DNA of 7,930 nt from a candidate division CSSED10-310 bacterium (lineage in GTDB: Bacteria > CSSED10-310 > JAFGJC01). The notes beneath the pieces are model-generated. The model did not search any database. It was given only the letters and a program-made list of their open reading frames with translations, and was not told the origin of the DNA. The DNA lies in NCBI GenBank assembly GCA_016929305.1, contig JAFGJC010000267.1:1-7930 (forward strand), in the 5' to 3' direction. Position 1 is the first letter of the stretch, and each line of letters starts with the position of its first letter. The position numbers were made by a program, and so were the translations under genes. Below are positions 6,194 to 7,930 of the stretch, one piece after another.

Positions 6194-7930
6194 ATGGTAA
6201 CAATTTCGGATATCATTGAAAAATATCGATCATATCGAGATGAAGATACAGAAATTGAAAAAATTAAAAAAGCCTATGAACTCGCCAGAGACGCTCATGA
6301 AGGTCAACAACGAAAATCAAAAGCACCCTATATCATACACCCACTATCCGTCGCGCTAACGCTTGCAAAACTGGAACTAGATTGGGAAGTTATATGCGCA
6401 GCACTGCTTCACGATACGATTGAGGATACAAATTTAGATTCAAACATTCTTTTTAATAAATTCGGTGCTGGTGTCGCTTCACTCGTTGAATCATTAACCA
6501 AGATAAAATCAGCAGCGATATCTCAGCATAGTGAGAAAAAACATGCTGAGATTGAATCGATGAGGAAAATAATTCTTGGGGCTGCGCAAGATGTGCGGGT
6601 TCTACTGATTAAACTTTCTGACCGATGGGATAATCTCAAAACGTTGGAGCATCTTAGTCGGGACCGGCAAAAATCAATTGCTCAGGAAACCATCGATATC
6701 TATGCTCCAATAGCTAATAAGCTGGGTTTGACGGTCATTCGTGAAGACATGGAGAATCTTTGTTTCAAATATCTAAAACCGCGGCAGTTCATAAAATTCG
6801 AGCAGCGGCGGTCTATCAGTAAAAAGTTTATTGCCAAACCACTCCGGGAATTTAAAAAACAGCTTCAAATCCATTTGCGAGAAGCAAATCTTGATAACAC
6901 GATCATTGAACACTATCAAACGCCCTACCAGATATATTCAAAAACGATGCAGAAAATACAGCCCAAGATACTAGATTTTATTATCATGGTACCAACTGTA
7001 CGTGACTGTTATCTATGTTTAGGTGTGCTACATGAACATTTCACACCTCTTCCCGATTCAACGATTAAGGATTTTATCTCCGTTCCTCGCTCTAATGGAT
7101 ATCAATCCTTACACACGAAAATTCTTTGTTATGAAACCATATTCAGTGTCAAGATCAGAACAGCGGAAATGGATGAAGTTGCTAATTATGGCATTCTTGC
7201 AAAAGTCGATGGGAAATCCTTTAAAGAATTACAGATCTGGATCGATCTGTTGAAAGATATTGCGGCAGATGAATTGGATTCCAAGCGTTTCATTAAAGGG
7301 ATACAAGATGCGTCTGAAGCAGATCGAATTTACGTTTCCACACCTAAAGGCGATTATTGGAGTTTTCCGCGAAATGCCATTGTTCTTGATTTTGCCTATC
7401 GAATTCATACTGACATCGGAAATCAGTGCCAGGGTGCTATCATGGATGATCAACATGTGGATATTGCTGATGAATTGCGTGACGGCGCAATAGTCAGAGT
7501 TATAACTTCCAGGGATGTTCACCCTAAAACCGAGTGGTTGAATAAAGTTAAAACCCCCCGTGCACGAAACGCCATCAGAAACTGGCTTGAAACACAGAAA
7601 CGAATAAGAAGCAGAGATTTCGGGAAAAAAATACTCTCTCTGGAAATGAACCGTTATAATCTTATTCTTGATGATATTATTAAAACGCCTGAAATGCTGG
7701 AAATTATTGAGAAAACTGGTGCACAAAATTTTGACGATTTTTTTTCGAAAATCGGTCGTGGAATTCTCACTACACGCGATGTTATCACTCACTTTGTGTC
7801 ACCAAAAGATCTTAAAAGAGTATTAAAAAAGGAAACGTCGAGATTCCCAGGTTTTTTCCAGAGATTCTTTAAGGAACATAAAAGTCAGGTTTTTCAGATT
7901 ACTGATATACACGATGCCTATATTAAATTA
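6194..7930 (+). CDS. rel: RelA/SpoT-family (p)ppGpp enzyme, hydrolase site intact, synthetase site degenerate; 3' end cut by window
   Basis: Controls the alarmone (p)ppGpp; the hydrolase removes the 3' pyrophosphate, giving GDP or GTP plus PPi. Seen: 579 open codons running off the window, from ATG 6194 with AGGAG 4 bases upstream. HD hydrolase (about 25-190): R40, H49, H73-D74, E77-D78, D143 and N147 are all present, though the usual DRLHN reads DRWDN. Synthetase-like region (about 230-345): K292, D293 and NGYQSLHT (301-308) remain. However, the ATP-binding Arg and Lys are Tyr241 and Thr243, the catalytic Glu before the QIRT motif is Ser318, and the MHxxAExGxAAHW stretch is lost. The TGS domain (about 377-439) has DFAYRIHTDIG with H405; WLNKVKTPRARNAIR (448-462) leads into the helical region. 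The C-terminal ACT domain would lie beyond the window. Inferred: a SpoT-like hydrolase with little or no synthesis. The family is sure; loss of synthesis is likely. Confidence 0.93.
   Translation, partial: MVTISDIIEKYRSYRDEDTEIEKIKKAYELARDAHEGQQRKSKAPYIIHPLSVALTLAKLELDWEVICAALLHDTIEDTNLDSNILFNKFGAGVASLVESLTKIKSAAISQHSEKKHAEIESMRKIILGAAQDVRVLLIKLSDRWDNLKTLEHLSRDRQKSIAQETIDIYAPIANKLGLTVIREDMENLCFKYLKPRQFIKFEQRRSISKKFIAKPLREFKKQLQIHLREANLDNTIIEHYQTPYQIYSKTMQKIQPKILDFIIMVPTVRDCYLCLGVLHEHFTPLPDSTIKDFISVPRSNGYQSLHTKILCYETIFSVKIRTAEMDEVANYGILAKVDGKSFKELQIWIDLLKDIAADELDSKRFIKGIQDASEADRIYVSTPKGDYWSFPRNAIVLDFAYRIHTDIGNQCQGAIMDDQHVDIADELRDGAIVRVITSRDVHPKTEWLNKVKTPRARNAIRNWLETQKRIRSRDFGKKILSLEMNRYNLILDDIIKTPEMLEIIEKTGAQNFDDFFSKIGRGILTTRDVITHFVSPKDLKRVLKKETSRFPGFFQRFFKEHKSQVFQITDIHDAYIKL

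Noticed and set aside
6181..6196. GTG at 6181 as start of the RelA/SpoT gene
   Set aside because: It is out of frame with the 579-codon reading frame. ATG 6194 has AGGAG just upstream.
6934..7180. Frameshift or sequencing error as the cause of the degenerate synthetase motifs
   Set aside because: The frame stays open through the whole region, keeps NGYQSLHT and goes on to a good TGS domain. The changes are substitutions with short gaps, not a frame change.
7229..7792. Open frame of 187 codons on the minus strand
   Set aside because: It lies wholly opposite the RelA/SpoT gene, whose frame carries clear TGS and helical-domain motifs. Its translation has no recognisable motif.

Overview
The window carries four genes, all on the + strand, separated by short gaps of 71 to 197 bases. 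I see no RNA gene, mobile element, CRISPR array or long repeat. Base use is AT-leaning and even throughout. The predicted lipoprotein signal, the polytopic glycosyltransferase-like protein and the membrane pyrophosphatase fit an uncultured, probably diderm, bacterium. I cannot assign a phylum from this sequence.

Layout: (1) 64-2283 encodes a 739-residue polytopic membrane protein of the GT-C/DUF2142-like type. It has an Asp-Glu-x-x-His motif in its first outside loop and a C-terminal beta-rich outside domain. (2) 2481-4898 encodes a membrane-bound ion-translocating pyrophosphatase (HppA family) with complete catalytic motifs. It carries an extra N-terminal extension of about 145 residues, made of a lipoprotein-type signal with Cys20 and a PKD-like domain. 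(3) 4970-6094 encodes a family 4 glycosyltransferase. (4) 6194 to the window edge encodes the first 579 residues of a RelA/SpoT-family (p)ppGpp enzyme. Its hydrolase site is intact, but several synthetase residues are replaced. A good sigma-70-type promoter (TTGCCA, 17 bases, TATCAT) lies just upstream, with a 7-base inverted repeat around its -35 box.

How the genes may work together: the two glycosyltransferase-like genes suggest surface glycan or lipid-linked sugar work. The pyrophosphatase turns the energy of PPi, a by-product of nucleotide-sugar and polymer synthesis, into an ion gradient. The hydrolase side of the RelA/SpoT protein also releases PPi. These links rest on gene order alone and are inference. 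The strongest signals are the lipoprotein/PKD/pyrophosphatase fusion and the predicted hydrolase-only RelA/SpoT protein. I found no clearly new multi-gene system.
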